Origin: Ceriagrion tenellum
Lineage: Eukaryota; Arthropoda; Insecta; Odonata; Coenagrionidae
Direction: 5' to 3'
DNA: 64,000 nucleotides
Assembly (NCBI GenBank): GCA_963169105.1
Contig: OY720632.1
Location: 1,736,001-1,800,000, forward strand
The notes beneath the pieces are model-generated. The model did not search any database. It was not told where the DNA came from and saw nothing but the letters and a program-made list of their open reading frames with translations. Below are positions 9,757-23,439 of the stretch, in pieces. Position numbers and translations under genes: made by a program. How positions within the stretch are numbered: the first letter of the stretch is position 1; each line of letters opens with the position of its first letter.

Positions 9757-11905
9757 AGTGAATGCATTTCGTTTTTTCCAAGGAGAATTTAAATCCGCTC
9801 CTTTGGGTCCACTTCCCCAATTTATTCAGCGTAAGTTGGGTGAGTCTAGCGGCAGAGGTAAGATAAGATGACCTGCAGAATATCGCGAAGTCATCCACAA
9901 ACAAAGACCCTATCACCGGTGGCTTCATGCAATCAACGATATCGTTGATTGCCACGGCGAAAAGTGTTACGATTAAAACTGACCCTTGTGGAACCCCATT
10001 ATCTTGGCTGTATGCTACGGATAGGTACTGACCGATTCTAACCTTAAACACCCGATCGGATAAAAAATTCTTAATAAAAGTGGGTAGATTACCCCTGAGA
10101 CCCCATTCGTGCAAAGTGTTCAATATTTTCCGCCGCCAGACAGTGTCATATGCCTTCTCTATGTCAAAGAAGACGCCGACAACGTGCTGGCGGAGAACAA
10201 AGGCTTCCTGGATGTAGTTATCTATTCTTATCAGGTGATCGATCGTGGACCGGCCTCTACGAAATCCACACTGAATATCGGAGAGAAGGTTTCGGCGCTC
10301 TAGCCACCAAATAAGCCGTCGGTTAACCATTCTTTCCATTAACTTGCACAGGCAGTTAGTGAGTGATATAGGTCGATAACCATTCGGGACAGTACGGTCT
10401 TTGCCCTGCTTCGGTATGGGTATGACTACAGATTCCCGCCAGGACGACGGGAATGCACCGTCTCTCCAAAGGTGATCGAGAGTGTGGAGGACCTCTAACA
10501 TTGCCGTCGTCGGAATATTCCGGAGAAAGGCGTTGTGGACCTCATCCAATCCCGGAGCCGTAAATTTGGATTCATCTATGGCTGATTGTAGCTCCCTAAG
10601 GGTGAACGGAAGGTTATAGTCTTCATGAGAGCGGATCTCACGAAAGTTGATTGGTGAGGCTTCTACTCGTAGTTTAATTCCCAAAAATGTGGGATTGTAA
10701 TTTCTATTACTGCTTGTATCGGCGAGTAATAGGCCAAAAGCCTCACCAATCTCAGGAGATGAGGTCACAATATCGCCACCTACCTTAAGGTAGGTTATTC
10801 CCAGCTGGTGGTGATTTCCCGAGATACTCTTCACCTTACGCCACGCCTGTGCAAGTGGAGTCCTGCTATTCACACCCGACACAAATTCCATCCAGGAAGC
10901 TCTTTTTGCGTCTCTTACGACCTGTCGTGCCTTCGCTCGCAAGCGCCTGAAGGAGGATAGATTGGTTTCCGTCGGATATTTGTTAAAAATCCACAACGCC
11001 TTTTTACGTTGGCGGATAGCTTTCGCGCAGTCATCATTCCACCACGGAACTTGAGGTCTCGTCGTAGTACCGCGAGACCGTGGTACGCTGACGCGTGCGG
11101 CCTGTATTATACTGCTTGTCAAATTATTAATATTGTCAACACTATCACGTGTTTCGTCATATTTGAAATTAAAACTGCTTCTGAAAAGCGGCCAGTCTGC
11201 TTTCCGGATAGCCCAATGGCCTGTCCGTATAAAACTAGGGTTATAATGCCCTTCCTTGGTAATAAGAAGTGGGAGGTGATCGCTCCCACAGAGATCGTCA
11301 TGAACGGATAAGTTAAATTTTGTACTTATGGCGCTCGATACAATACATAAATCTATGCTTGAAGAGTCGCCGGTAAAGGAATTAAAACGGGTTTTTTCCC
11401 CATTGTTCAATAAAACCAAGTCATAATCTAAAATAAAGGAGGATAAAATCCGTCCTCTACGATTGCATTGCCTTCTTGGGCTTCCCCAAAGAGGATCGTG
11501 GGCGTTAAAATCTCCTAGTAAAATAAACGGCTGAGGTAGTTGACGGACAAGAGCATTCAGGTAAAATTGAGTGACCGGTGCACCCTCGGGCAGGTACACG
11601 TTGCATAGCGTGATCGCCTCGGGGGCGTACACGGTGACTGCCACCGCTTGGTACGGCGTGCTTAGGTGCACTCGGGAGGTGTAAAGGGCCTCCCGAATAG
11701 CAACCATAACTCCACCATGGGCTCGTTGGCCACTGATTTCGTCAAATCTAAAAACGTTAAAACCTTTTAAAATCCCCTTGTCCGCCATTTTGAAATGCGT
11801 TTCTTGCAGACAAACACAACATGGGTTAAATTCGCGAGTTAAAATGGCCAGCTCCTCCTTATGCCGATAAAAACCATTACAGTTCCACTGTAAGATAAAA
11901 ACCAT
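9757..11905 (-). pseudogene. ORF2 of element C, truncated in the RT domain
   Basis: Open from the ATG at 11905 (MVFILQWNCNG) through the endonuclease (WNCNG, QETHF, GDFNAHD, SDH) and into the RT, past FFDIEKAYD and FVDD. It ends after EKTKCIH, where the sequence switches to the 5' terminus of element B. The thumb, RNase H and Cys/His tail are absent. The frame runs a few codons into element B and stops at 9743. Over 7092-7900 of B and the matching part of C I see no difference, while the RT parts differ at a few percent. Confidence 0.88.
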
Positions 11906-11997
11906 AAAAGGTGAGTAATAAATAATTTTAAAATTAAAAAAATAAATAAAAATAAATAAATAAATAATAAAAACGGGCATTAAGTTCAGAGGGAGAA

Positions 11998-13119
11998 TCA
12001 GCGCTTTATGCGATGTCTCCTCCCCTTAGACCTAGCCCGGCGGACCTCCGACTCAGAGACATATTCATCCTCTTCCATCGATTCTGGTTGGCTCTGGCGG
12101 GCCGGACCAGATGGCTCGGGGGATTGAGATTTTCCACGCCTGATTTGCGTGGCCGGGGTGGAGTTGTTCGGGTTCTTACCTGGAGAACCCGAACTGGTGG
12201 CGTTCGTCTTTGCCGGATTTTGGGCCTTAGCCGGCTCGGCCGATTTCTTCGTCGTGGCTTTCTGGGGTATACTCTTCGGTACATTAGATTCTTTTACGCT
12301 GTTCCTGGGTTTGATTTCTTCGGTCTGTGTGGAGATGGTACACATTTTCTTGGGGGTTGCTGCTACACCTGCCCAAGATCGGGAAAACGTAGGGCCCATG
12401 AGACTCCGATACTTCTGCCGCGCCTCTCCATACGGGATTTTATCTAGGGTCTTAATTTCCATAATTTTCCTTTCATCCTTCATCACAGGGCAATCACGAG
12501 AGTACGCTGGATGCGAACCCTCGCAGTTTACACAAAAAGGATCGGAGGAACACACGTCACCCTCATGCTTGTCCTTGCCACAGCGCGGGCAGGTGGTCTT
12601 ACCCTCACATCGCGGTGCGATGTGGCCGAACTTTTGGCATTGAAAGCAACGCATGGGATTGGGTTGAATGGCCGCACTGGGACCGAATTATAACCTAAAT
12701 ATACTTTCTCGGGGAGCTTATCGAGAGCGAACGTGAGGATCACAGATGTAGTATTAATCATCTCACCGTTCCTCCTAGTCGTAAGGCGACGACAGTCCGT
12801 TACACCTTGTGAGGCCATTTCTCTCTTGTTCTCTCGGGATGTCATTGAGTTTTTTCACTTTTAGTAGTTTTTCCGCCTGATTTATATTAGCAGTCTCAAC
12901 CAATAGAGTACCATCTCTTAGTTTTTTAACTGAGTGAGGTTCCCCAGGGATAACCGCAGACAGTGAACGTTAAATGAAGAAGGGAGACACCTTTTTAAGT
13001 GTCTCGCCATCTTTCGCACATTTGAGAACCAAATAGCGCATGCTCTTCTTGAAAATACTATCTCCCCCGCCCGTATCCGGGCGGGATCTTTTATTTGGAG
13101 GGAGTGAGATTGTCTCCAT
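11998..13119 (-). pseudogene. ORF1 of element C, multiply broken
   Basis: The start METISLPPNKRSRP is present. An AAA-to-TAA change gives a stop after SPFFI (about 12971). About 90 bp are missing near 12837, with a few filler bases. A single-base deletion near 12664 shifts the frame just before the first zinc knuckle. From 12654 to 11998 the frame is open and includes all three CCHC knuckles plus the Pro/Ser/Lys-rich C-terminal part ending RHRIKR. The longer C-terminal frame here shows what the frameshifted ORF1 in element B should look like. Confidence 0.85.
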
Positions 13120-13712
13120 GAAAATTAGGAATTCATCCCCTGGGCTCCCCACCCACCACGGAGCCACACATTCGGGACGCCACACCGCAAACCGGTGTGG
13201 TCGCCAGGGCTACCCAAGGGATATAGCACCATTGTTTAGGGGGCCTGCTTCGGGTGGGGCCTCCAGTGCATGGGCCCTCCAAACCCATACACCTTTAGCC
13301 GCCCTACACAAACCCCCGTCACTCCAGCACTCGCCATCGAAACGTGTCGATAAGCCGATTGATCAAGACTGGCTAGATCTTGACCGCCCGTTTACAGGGA
13401 ATCCAGGGCCGAAGTGGGGTGTTGACCTCCGGCCCATATCGGGCTTCCGACACCCGGCTGGGTTCCAGAGAACTCACCCACCAGGATCCCCTTCTCCCCC
13501 TTACGGGTCTCCGCACACGGCAAACATGCGGGTGGATCGCAGGCCAGCTGGTATGGCCGCACACAGACAGTGGACCCACAAAACTGTCCGGACGCATCCC
13601 TTTGCTGCCTGGGGGTTTGTTTTCGGGGTTTCACCTCCCCGCCCTATTAGTCGCCTCTTTCGACAAGAAGGGATACTGCGGGAGTATTCTCCATCCCCCT
13701 ACCCGCAGGGGT

Positions 13713-16700
13713 GATTTTCGAACGTGATATCACTTTTATTGTTTGGTAGACAATAGGAACTTCCCTTCAGATTTATTTTCTCACAACTTTCTGTAGTTGA
13801 AATGGGAAAATTAGGAATATATCCAATGCTTGAGATGTCTTTCTATTTTATATTGCGTTCAAAAACAAGTTTTTGCAGACGCATTTATGAGGGTTATTAG
13901 TATTTGCACTGGATAAATCCTATATGAAACAAGTATTGAAGTGTGTTTTAAATTGATCCAAAAAATGATCAAGCAAATCAAATTCAGAATTATATTCATA
14001 TCCTTTTCACTCGTATAATAATTTATGATAATAAAACGGTATCTCGGAAACTAGAAAAAAGAATGCAATTACATCTTCTTGCTGATTTCAGGTTGGAATA
14101 TGTGATGTCAACGAGGAAATAAATAAAATCTCGTATTTATTTCTCATTTCTATGATTGATTTTCGAACGTGATATCACTTTTATTGTTTGGTAGACAATA
14201 GGAACTTCCCTTTAGATTTATTTTCTCACAACTTTCTGTAGTTGAAATGGGAGAATTAGGAATATATCCAATTCTTGAAATGTCTATCTATTTTATATTG
14301 CGTTCCAAAACAAGTTTATGCAGACGTATATATGAGGGTTATTAGTATTTGCAAGGGATAAATCCTATATAAAACAAGTTTGGAAGTGTTTTTTAAAATG
14401 ATTTGTTTGACCATTTTTGGGATAAAATACTGAATTATATTCATTTCCTGTTCACTCGTATAAATAATTTATGATAATAAAACGGTAACTCGGAAACTAG
14501 AAAAACGCCTCCAGTTACATCTGCTTGCTCATTTCAGGTTGGAATATGTGATGTCAACGAGAAAATAAATAAATATTCATATTTATTTCTCATTTCAATG
14601 ATTGATTTTTGAACTTGATATCACCTATTGTTCGGTAGACAAAAGGAACTTCCCTTCAGATTTATTTTCTCACAACTTTCTGTAGTTGAAATGGGAGAAT
14701 TTGGATTATATCCAATGCTTGAAACGCTTGGAATATGTGATGTCAACGAGAAAATAAATAAATATTCATATTTATTTCTCATTTCAATGATTGATTTTTG
14801 AACTTGATATCACCTATTGTTCGGTAGACAAAAGGAACTTCCCTTCAGATTTATTTTCTCACAACTTTCTGTAGTTGAAATGGGAGAATTTGGATTATAT
14901 CCAATGCTTGAAATGTCATTCTATTTTATATTGCGTTCCAAAACAAGTTTTAGCAGACGTATATATGAGGGTTATTGGTATTTGCACTTGATAAATCCTA
15001 TATGAAACAAGTTTGGGTGTGTATTTTAAATTGATTTGTTTGACAATTTTTTGGATCAAATACAGAATTATATTCGTAATCTTTTCACTCGTATAAATAA
15101 TTTAAATTTATTTTCTCACAACCTTCTGTAGGTGAAATGGAAAAATTTGGATTATATCCATTACTTGAAATGTCTATCCATTTCAAATTGCGTTCCAAAA
15201 CAAGTTTTTGCAAACGTATATATGAGGGTTATTAGTACTTGCACTGGCAAAAACCCATATGAAACAAGTTTGGAAGTGTGTTTTTGATTAATTTGTTTGA
15301 CCATTTTTTGGATCAAATACTGAATTATATTCCTTCCAGTTCACTCGTATAAATAATTTATGACAATAAAACGGTATCTCGGCCTCTAGAAAAACGCCTC
15401 CAGTTACATCTGCTTGCTGATTTCAGGTTGGAATATGTGATGTCAACGAGAAAATAAATAAATACTCATATTTTTTTCTCATTTCAATGGATGATTTTCG
15501 AACATATTATCACCTTTTATTGTTCGGTAGACAATAGGAACTTCCCTTCAGATTTATTTTCTCACAACTTTCTATAGTTGATATGGGAGATTTTGGATTA
15601 TATCCAATGCTTGAAATGTCTTTCTATTTTATATTGCTTTCCGAAACAAGTTTTTGCACACGTATATATGAGGGTTCTTAGTATTTGCACAGGATAAATC
15701 CTATATGAAACAAGTCTGGAAGTGTGTTTAAAATTGATAAGTTTGACCAGTTTTTGGATCAAATACAGAATTATATTCATATCCTTTTCAATCGTATAAG
15801 TAATTTATCATAATCAATCGGTATCTCGGATACTAGAAAAAAGAATGCAGTTATATCTTCTTGCTGATTTCAGGTTGGAATATGTGATGACAACGAGGAA
15901 AAAAATAAATACTCGTATTTATTTCTCATTTCAATGGTTGATTTTCAAACGTCATTTCACTTTTAATTTTCGGTAGACAATAAGATATTCCCTTACGATT
16001 TATTTTCTCACAACTTTCTGTAGTTGAAATGGGAGATTTTGGATTAAATCCAATGCTTGAAATGTCTTTCTATTTTATATTGCGTTCCTAAACTAGTTTT
16101 TGCAGACGCATAATTGAGGGTTATTAATATTTGCACTGGATAAATCCTATATGAAACAAGTTTGGAAGTGTGTTTTTGATTAATTTGTTTGACCATTTTT
16201 TGGATCTAATACTGAATTATATTCATTTCCTATTCACTCGTATAAATAATTTATGATAATAAAACGGTATCTCGGAAACTAGAAAAACACCTCCAGTTAC
16301 ATCTGCTTGCTGATTTCAGGTTGGAATATGTGAAGTCAACGAGAAAATAAATAAATACTCATATTTATTCCTCATTTCAATGGGTGATTTTTGAACGTGA
16401 TATCACTTTTATTGTTTGTAGACAATAAGAAATTCCCTTCAGATTTATTTTCTCACAACTTTCCGTAGTTGAAATGGGAGAATATGGATTATATCCAATG
16501 CTTGAAATGTCTTCCTATTTTATATTGCGCTCCAAAACAAGTTCTTGCAGACGTATATATGAGGGATATTAGTATTTGCACTGGATAAATCCTATATGAA
16601 ACAAGTTTGGAAGTGTGTTTTAAAATGATTTGTTTGACCATTTTTTGGATCAAATACAGAATAATATTCATATCCTTTTCATTCGTATAAATAATTTATG

Positions 16701-19700
16701 ATATTAAATCGGAATCTCGTAAACTAGAAAAAGGCATGCAGTTACATCTCCTTGCTGACATCGGGTTGGAATATGTTATGTCAACGAGGAAATTAATTAA
16801 TACTCGTATTTATTTCTCATTTCAATGGATGATTTTCGAACGTAATATCACTTTAATTTTTTGGTAGACAATAAGAAATTCCCTTCATATTTATTTTCTC
16901 ACATGTTTCTGTAGTTGAAATGGGAGAATTTGGATTATATCCAATGCTTGAAATGTCTTTCTACTTTATATTGCGCTCCAAAACAAGTTCATGCAGACGT
17001 ATATATGAGGGTTATTATTATTTGCACTGGATAAATCCTATATGAAACAAGTTTGGAAGTGTGTTTTAAATTGATTTGTTTGACCATTTTTTGGATCAAA
17101 TAAAAAATTATATTCATATCCTTTTCACTCTTATAAATAATTTATGATAATAAATCGGTATCTTGGAAACTAGAAAAAAGAATGCAAACACATCATCTTG
17201 CTGATTTCAGGTTGGAATATGTGATGTCAACGAGGAAATAAATAAATACTCGTATTAATTTCTCATTTAAATGATTAATGTTCGAACGTGTTATCACTTT
17301 TATTGTTTGGTAGACAATAAGAAATTCCCTTCACATTTATTTTCTCACATATTTCTGTAATTGAAATGGAAGAATTTGGGTTAAATCCAATGCTCTAAAT
17401 GTCTTTCTATTTTATATTGCGCTCCAAAACAAGTTCTTGCAGACGTATATATGAGGGTTATTAGTATTTGCACTGGATAAATCCTATATGAAACAAGTTT
17501 GGAAGTGTGTTTTAAAATGATTTGGTTGACCATTTTTTGGATCAAATACAGAATTATATTCAAATCCTTTTCACTCGTATAAATAATTTATGATAATAAA
17601 TCGGTATATCGGAAACTAGAAAAAAGCATGCAGTTATATCTCCTTGCTGATTTCAGGGTGGAATATGTAATGTCAACGAGGAAATAAATAAATACTCGTA
17701 TTAATTTCTCAATTAAATGATTGATTTTCGAACGTGATATCACTTTTATTGTTTGATAGACAATAGGAACTTCCCGTCAGATTTATTTTCTCACAACTTT
17801 CTGTAGTTGAAATGGGAGAATTAGGATTATATCCAATGCTTGAAATGTCTATCTATTTTATATTGCGTTCCAAAACAAGTTCTTGCAGACGTATATATGA
17901 GGGTTATTAGTATTTGCACTGGATAAATCCTATATGAAAAAAGTTTGGAAGTGTGTTTTAAAATGATTTGTTTGACCATTTTTTGGATCAAATACTGAAT
18001 TATATTCATTTCCTGTTCACTCGTATAAATAATTTATGATAATAAAACTATATCTCGGAAACTAGAAATAAGCATGCAGTTGCATCTTCTTGCTGATTTC
18101 AGGTTGGAATATGTGATGTCAACGAGAAAATAAATAAATACTCGTATTAATTTCTCAATTAAATGATTGATTTTCGAACGTGATATCACTTTTATTGTTT
18201 GATAGACAATAGGAACTTCCCGTCAGATTTATTTTCTCACAACTTTCTGTAGTTGAAATGGGAGAATTTGGATTATAACCAATGCATGAAATGTCTTTCT
18301 ATTTAATTTGCTTTCCAAAACAAGTTTTTGCAGACGTATATATGAGGGTTATTAGTATTTGCACTGGATAAATCCTATATGAAACAAGTTTGGGTGTGTG
18401 TTTTAAATTGATTTGTTTGACAATTTTTTTGATCAAATACAGAATTATATTCATATTTTTTTCACTCGTATAAATATTTTAAAAATTATTTTCTCACAAC
18501 TTTCTGTAGGTGAAATGGAAAAATTTGGATTATATCCATTACTTGAAATGTCTATCCATTTCATATTGCGTTCCAAAACAAGTTCTTGCAGACGTATATA
18601 TGAGGGTTATTAGTATTTGCACTGGATAAATCCTATCGAACACATTTTGGAAGTGTGTTTTAATATGATTTGTTTGACCATTTCTTGGGTAAAATACTGA
18701 ATTTAATTCACTTCCAGTTCACTCGTATAAATAATTTATGATAATAAAACAGTATCTCGGAAACTAGAAAAACGCCTCCAGTTACATCTGCTTGCTGATT
18801 TCAGGTTGGAATATGTGATGTCAACGAGAAAATAAATAAATAAATACTCGTATTTAATTCTCATTTCAATGATTGATTTTCGAACGTGATATCACTTTTA
18901 TTCTTTGGTAGACAATAGGAACTTCCCTTCAGATTTATTTTCGTACAACTTTCTGTAGTTGAAATGGGAGAGTTTGGACTATATCCAATGCTTGAAATGT
19001 CTATCTATTTTATATTACTTTCCAAAACAAGTTTTTGCAGACGTATATATGAGGGTTCTTAGTATTTGCACAGGATAAATCCTATATGAAACAAGTTTGG
19101 AAGTGGGTTTTAAATTGATTTGCTTGACCATTTTTTTGATCAAACATAGAATTATATTCATATCCTTTTTACTCGTATAAGTAATTTATGATAATAAATC
19201 GGTATCTCGGAAACTAGAAAAAAGCATGCAGTTACATCTACTTGCTGATTTCAGGTTGGAATATGTGATGTCAACGAGGAAATTAATAAATACTCGTATT
19301 TATTTCTCATTTCAATGATTGATTTTCGAACGTGATATCACTTTTATTCTTTGGTAGACAATAGGAACTTCCCTTCAGATTTATTTTCGTACAACTTTCT
19401 GTAGTTGAAATGGGAGAATTTGGATTATATCCAATGCTTGAAATGTCTTTCTATTTTGTATTGCGTACCAAAACAAGTTCTTGCAGACGTATATATGAGG
19501 GTTATTAGTAATTGCACTGGATAAATCCTATATGAAAAAAGTTTGGAAGTGTGTTTTAAAATGATTTGTTTGACCATTTTTTGGATCAAATACTGAATTA
19601 TATTCATTTCCTGTTCACTCGTATAAATAATTTATGATAATAAATCGGTATCTCGGAAACTAGAAATAAGCATGCAGTTGCATCTTCTTGCTGATTTCAG

Positions 19701-19970
19701 GTTGGAATATGTGAATTCAAAAAAAAATAAAAAATACTCGTATTTATTTCTCATTTCAATGATTGATTTTCGAACGTGATATCACTTTTATTCTTTGGTA
19801 GACAATAGGAACTTCCCTTCAGATTTATTTTCTCTCAACTTTCTGTAGTTGAAATGGGAGAATTTGGATTATATCCAATCCTTGAAATGTCTTTCTATTT
19901 TATATTGCGTTCCAAAACAAGTTTTTGCAGACGTATATATGAGGGTTATTAGTATTTGCACAGGATACTT
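13713..19970. repeat. Satellite array B, monomer about 446 bp, about 14 copies
   Basis: The longest satellite block. Monomer period can be read from the repeated start of matching segments at 16489, 17381 and 17827 (spacings 892 and 446). A local rearrangement near 14660-14880 repeats a partial monomer out of register. Shortened monomers occur near 15105 and 18480. The array ends inside a monomer at ...GCACAGGATA (19959-19967), where the Jockey-like elements begin; ACAGGATACTT at 19960-19970 is one copy of a target duplication. Confidence 0.95.
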
Positions 19971-19997
19971 CATGAAACATACGGCCTGGCGTCAGCC

Positions 19998-21446
19998 ATG
20001 GCGGACGCGGTGACGGAACCACCTTTGCCGGAGGATATTTCCACCAATCCTCCGGCAACTGACGAGGAAGGATTCTTGATGCTGAGAAGAACTATTAAAA
20101 ACATCCTGCCGCTATTTGCAAAAAGACCATACCTTACTGCAGAGGAATCGGCTCTAAAACGCGCTAGAACCTCTTCGGAGGCCTTCGTAGCAAACATACC
20201 AGCTTCCAACAAGTTTGAGACCATTGCGCCTCAAGGAGCAGAAGAGGACACGGATCAACCAGAGTCAGCAGCGGTAGACATGGAGACCGAGTCTTCTCCT
20301 CGTCCCTCCACCCCACCCAAGGGGCCCAGGCCACCGGCATTGGTCATTTACGACGTAAATGTCGTCTGCGGCATTAAAAGTCTCATTAGGGCCACGGTGC
20401 AAAACCAGTCCTTCACTATCACCTATGAAGGGTCGCTAGCAAGGGTGCAGTGCCGCACACTTGCAGACATTAATGCCCTGCGCACCAAACTCGGCACGGA
20501 AAAAGCCCAGGTCTCCTCCTGGGCTCAAGGTGAAGAGCGCACCACGGCCTTCACTATCAGAGGCTTGTCGGCCCGTCATTCCCCTGAAGCCATCAAGGAG
20601 GATATGATAAATATGGGCATCCAAGCCCGTAGATGCCGCCAGTTGTACAACAATGGGCAACCAATCGGTGTTTTCATTGCCGCCATCACACCATCTCAAG
20701 AATGGCCGATCGGTGCGATTAAAAGACTACGTGCCATCGGGAATGAGTGTGTAAGCGTCAGCCTGCACAAACACAGGAATCCACAGATCTGCCACCGTTG
20801 CGCCCGCTTTGGCCACAGCAGCTTTTTCTGCTCAGCATTACCCAGATGCCTGATGTGCGCAGAGGACCATGAGTCCAAGGACTGTAAGTCCGCTAACAAA
20901 AAATGCCCAAACTGTGGCGGCAAACACGCGGCTTTCGACAATGAATGCAGCATCTGGGCCAACGAAAAGAAGAAGTTGGAGGACCGTAACAACAACGGTA
21001 AGGGGAAGATGCGGAAAGGACCCCAAGTCAAAGAACCTGCACTCCCCCAAACCACCAACGTTCCCACCTTGGGAACCCAAAACGCTTGGGGACGCGGAAA
21101 CGCCACGCGCAGCCCACTTCAACAACGCAGTGCCCCTATGCAGCGTCTGGAGGTTCCGGAACTCTTTCCGGCCCTACCAGCAACTCAGGAAACCACTCCT
21201 GAAACTCCGGCATCCCTCAGCATTCCGCTTCGGCAACTTCAACGGCCAGACACTCATAACCCTCGGGACGCATCAGAAGGCTGCCTAGAAGACCTGATTG
21301 CGACTTTAACAAAAGTCACCGCAGCAATGCAGACCCAACTGTTGGAGCAGCAGAAACAAATGCAGCAACAGCAACAACAACTGCAGCTGATAACGGCTGC
21401 ACTATCACCTCTCCCTTCACTTCTTGCCGCCCATCATGGCAAGTAG
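19998..21446 (+). CDS. ORF1 zinc-knuckle protein of Jockey-like element E1
   Basis: 482 codons from ATG 19998 (GCCATGG context); the open frame upstream runs back into satellite and is not counted. The N-terminal third is acidic and Pro-rich. It is followed by a globular region and three zinc knuckles: CHRCARFGHSSFFC, CLMCAEDHESKDC and CPNCGGKHAAFDNEC. The C terminus is Gln-rich and probably a coiled coil (QQKQMQQQQQQLQ). This is the arrangement of ORF1 in Jockey/R1-type elements, where it binds element RNA. It overlaps the ORF2 start by 11 nt (ATGGCAAGTAG, 21436-21446), the same overlap seen in E2. No break is visible. Confidence 0.85.
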   Translation: MADAVTEPPLPEDISTNPPATDEEGFLMLRRTIKNILPLFAKRPYLTAEESALKRARTSSEAFVANIPASNKFETIAPQGAEEDTDQPESAAVDMETESSPRPSTPPKGPRPPALVIYDVNVVCGIKSLIRATVQNQSFTITYEGSLARVQCRTLADINALRTKLGTEKAQVSSWAQGEERTTAFTIRGLSARHSPEAIKEDMINMGIQARRCRQLYNNGQPIGVFIAAITPSQEWPIGAIKRLRAIGNECVSVSLHKHRNPQICHRCARFGHSSFFCSALPRCLMCAEDHESKDCKSANKKCPNCGGKHAAFDNECSIWANEKKKLEDRNNNGKGKMRKGPQVKEPALPQTTNVPTLGTQNAWGRGNATRSPLQQRSAPMQRLEVPELFPALPATQETTPETPASLSIPLRQLQRPDTHNPRDASEGCLEDLIATLTKVTAAMQTQLLEQQKQMQQQQQQLQLITAALSPLPSLLAAHHGK

Positions 21447-23439
21447 ATCGAAGAGAGCCGCTTTAACCATGGTCTGCTGGAACGCAGGCGGCGCAATAGG
21501 GCGCAAGACACCCGAGCTCCTTGGTAGACAGCGCGCTGACGTTGCTCTCATCCAGGAGACTCACCTTCGACCAAGCAACCGTTGGAACGTTCCGGGTTTC
21601 AAAACCTTCCGGGACGACCGGGCCAGCCGCGGGGGAGGTACGGCTATACTGGTAGCCGACCACATTCAAGCACAAAGGTTCCCCTTATCACAGATGGCGT
21701 CAATCGAAGGTACCGCTATTACCATTGATTGCGCAGACGGCCCACTACGCATAGCGTCGCTGTACGTTCCCCCGTAGTCATTACTCCAACTGGCGGAACT
21801 CTCCAGCATCTTTATCGGCGATACACCGGTGATTGCGGCAGGTGATCTAAATGCAAAACATCCGGATTGGCACTCCAGGGTGATGAACACCAGAGGTAGG
21901 CGTCTTCGTCTGTGGTCATTGCACCAAAATGTGGCCATCACCGCCCCAACAACACCAACTCACTTTGCTTACGGCGGTTATGGGGATGTGCTGGACATTG
22001 CACTGCACAGCAACCTACAGGCACCTGTCTCAGCGAGAGCACTTCACGCTCTGGACAGCGACCACCTGCCTGTGATCCTCCATCTCGCCAGGCGTCCCAT
22101 AACGTTGCCGGGAAAGACAGTACTCGACTATGCCAATGCGGACTGGAAGAAATTCCAAGAGGACATTACTTCCAAGATGCACAGCTCAACTATACCCCTC
22201 AAACTTGATAACCCGGCCGCCATCGAAGCTGCGTGCGAGGAGGTAACAACAGTGCTCCAGTCATGCATCAACACCGCTGTGCCGGCGAAAGAAGCAAAAA
22301 CCTGGAACCATCTCGCCCTTCCGCCAGCCATAAAAGCCGAAATTCAGGCTAAAAATCATCTAAGAAGGCAGTACCAACGAACCCGCTGCCCGACGGACAA
22401 GGCCAACATGAATGCAGCAATGCACAGAACAAGAGATCTCATCGCAGAATACCGCAAGGAGTCTTGGGGAAAGAAAATCACTTCCCTTGCGACCCAGGAC
22501 GGCTCGCTCTGGAGGATGGCGAGAAGTCTACGGGGCCGTGAAACTGAGGAAGCGCCAATGCGCACACCCGGAGGACCAATTTACTCCGCTGCGGAAAAGG
22601 CGGAATACATGGCGATTCACCTTGAGTCTTCCTTTCATCCGGCGCCCTTCCCACCGTGGGCATCAAACCCACTACAAACACCGGTGACGCCGCCTAGGGA
22701 TCCTAAGACTCCCCCACCTCGGGACGTGAATCCCCCCGTCGTGGACGACGCCACCTTAGCAAAGGCCATGAAGAGACGTCGCCGGCGAAAAGCGCCAGGA
22801 CCGGATGGTATCATCATCGAAGCCTTGCTTCAAATACCGGTTTCACTAGCCTCGGTCCTTATCACCATCTTCAATGGCTGCCTTTCACTTGGATACTTCC
22901 CGGCCAAATGGAAGGAGGCAAGGGTCATCTGCCTGCCAAAGGCTAATAAGCCACCTACAACAGCGGCAAACTTCCGCCCCATCTCTCTTCTTAACACCAT
23001 GGGGAAGCTGTTGGAGGATATCATCCTCCAACATCTAAAGAAATACACGGAAGATCTAAATATCCTGCCGCACCAGCAGTTCGGTTTCAGGAGCGAACAC
23101 TCCACCACTCAACAGTGTCGCTCGCCTCCTCAATTTCATCATGGCCGGCCTAAATATTCGCCACTCTACAGTTGGAGCCTTCTTCGACGTGAGCAAGGCG
23201 TTTGACCGGGTGTGGCACGAGGGCCTCCTGTGGAAGCTGGAATCCTGGGGCTACCCGACATGTAGTAGTAGTATTTGGGTGATTAGGGTGCTTCGACGAC
23301 TGAGGTCATTCGCACCACGTCAGCCTAAAATCACCAAGTCATGTTATTTAAATAAATAGTTAAATATAAAAATAAATAAATAAAAGCGACGCAGCTCACA
23401 TTAAAATGGGCGTGAGATAAAACACCACATAATGGTTGG

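Larger units (their letters stand above)
9757..13712 (-). mobile_element. 3'-truncated I-type element C, joined to the 5' end of element B
   Basis: Contains a complete 5' leader, ORF1 and the first two thirds of ORF2, then stops abruptly at 9757 (sequence AGTGAATGC), where the 5' end of element B begins. The right end (13711/13712) meets satellite starting GATTTTCGAACGTG, which is the target duplication whose other copy lies at 4007-4020, left of B. The RT part matches element K (58788-61840) more closely than B. B and C therefore look like one integrated 9.69-kb unit. Confidence 0.88.

Noticed and set aside
4433..9758. Plus-strand open frames of 60-226 codons within element B and its leader (and matching ones in C, F, K)
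   Set aside because: They are antisense to ORF1, ORF2 or the structured leader, repeat wherever the element is present, and show no domain.
551..19607. Repeated minus-strand frames of about 60 codons (MNIILYLIQKM...HFKHWI) in many satellite monomers
   Set aside because: They recur once per monomer because the satellite is homogenised. Many monomers have stops or indels in them, and neither start context nor a known domain supports translation.
19956..19997. Extended N terminus of E1 ORF1 reading back into satellite
   Set aside because: The first codons come from satellite DNA and lack an ATG; the ATG at 19998 has good context and lies inside the element.
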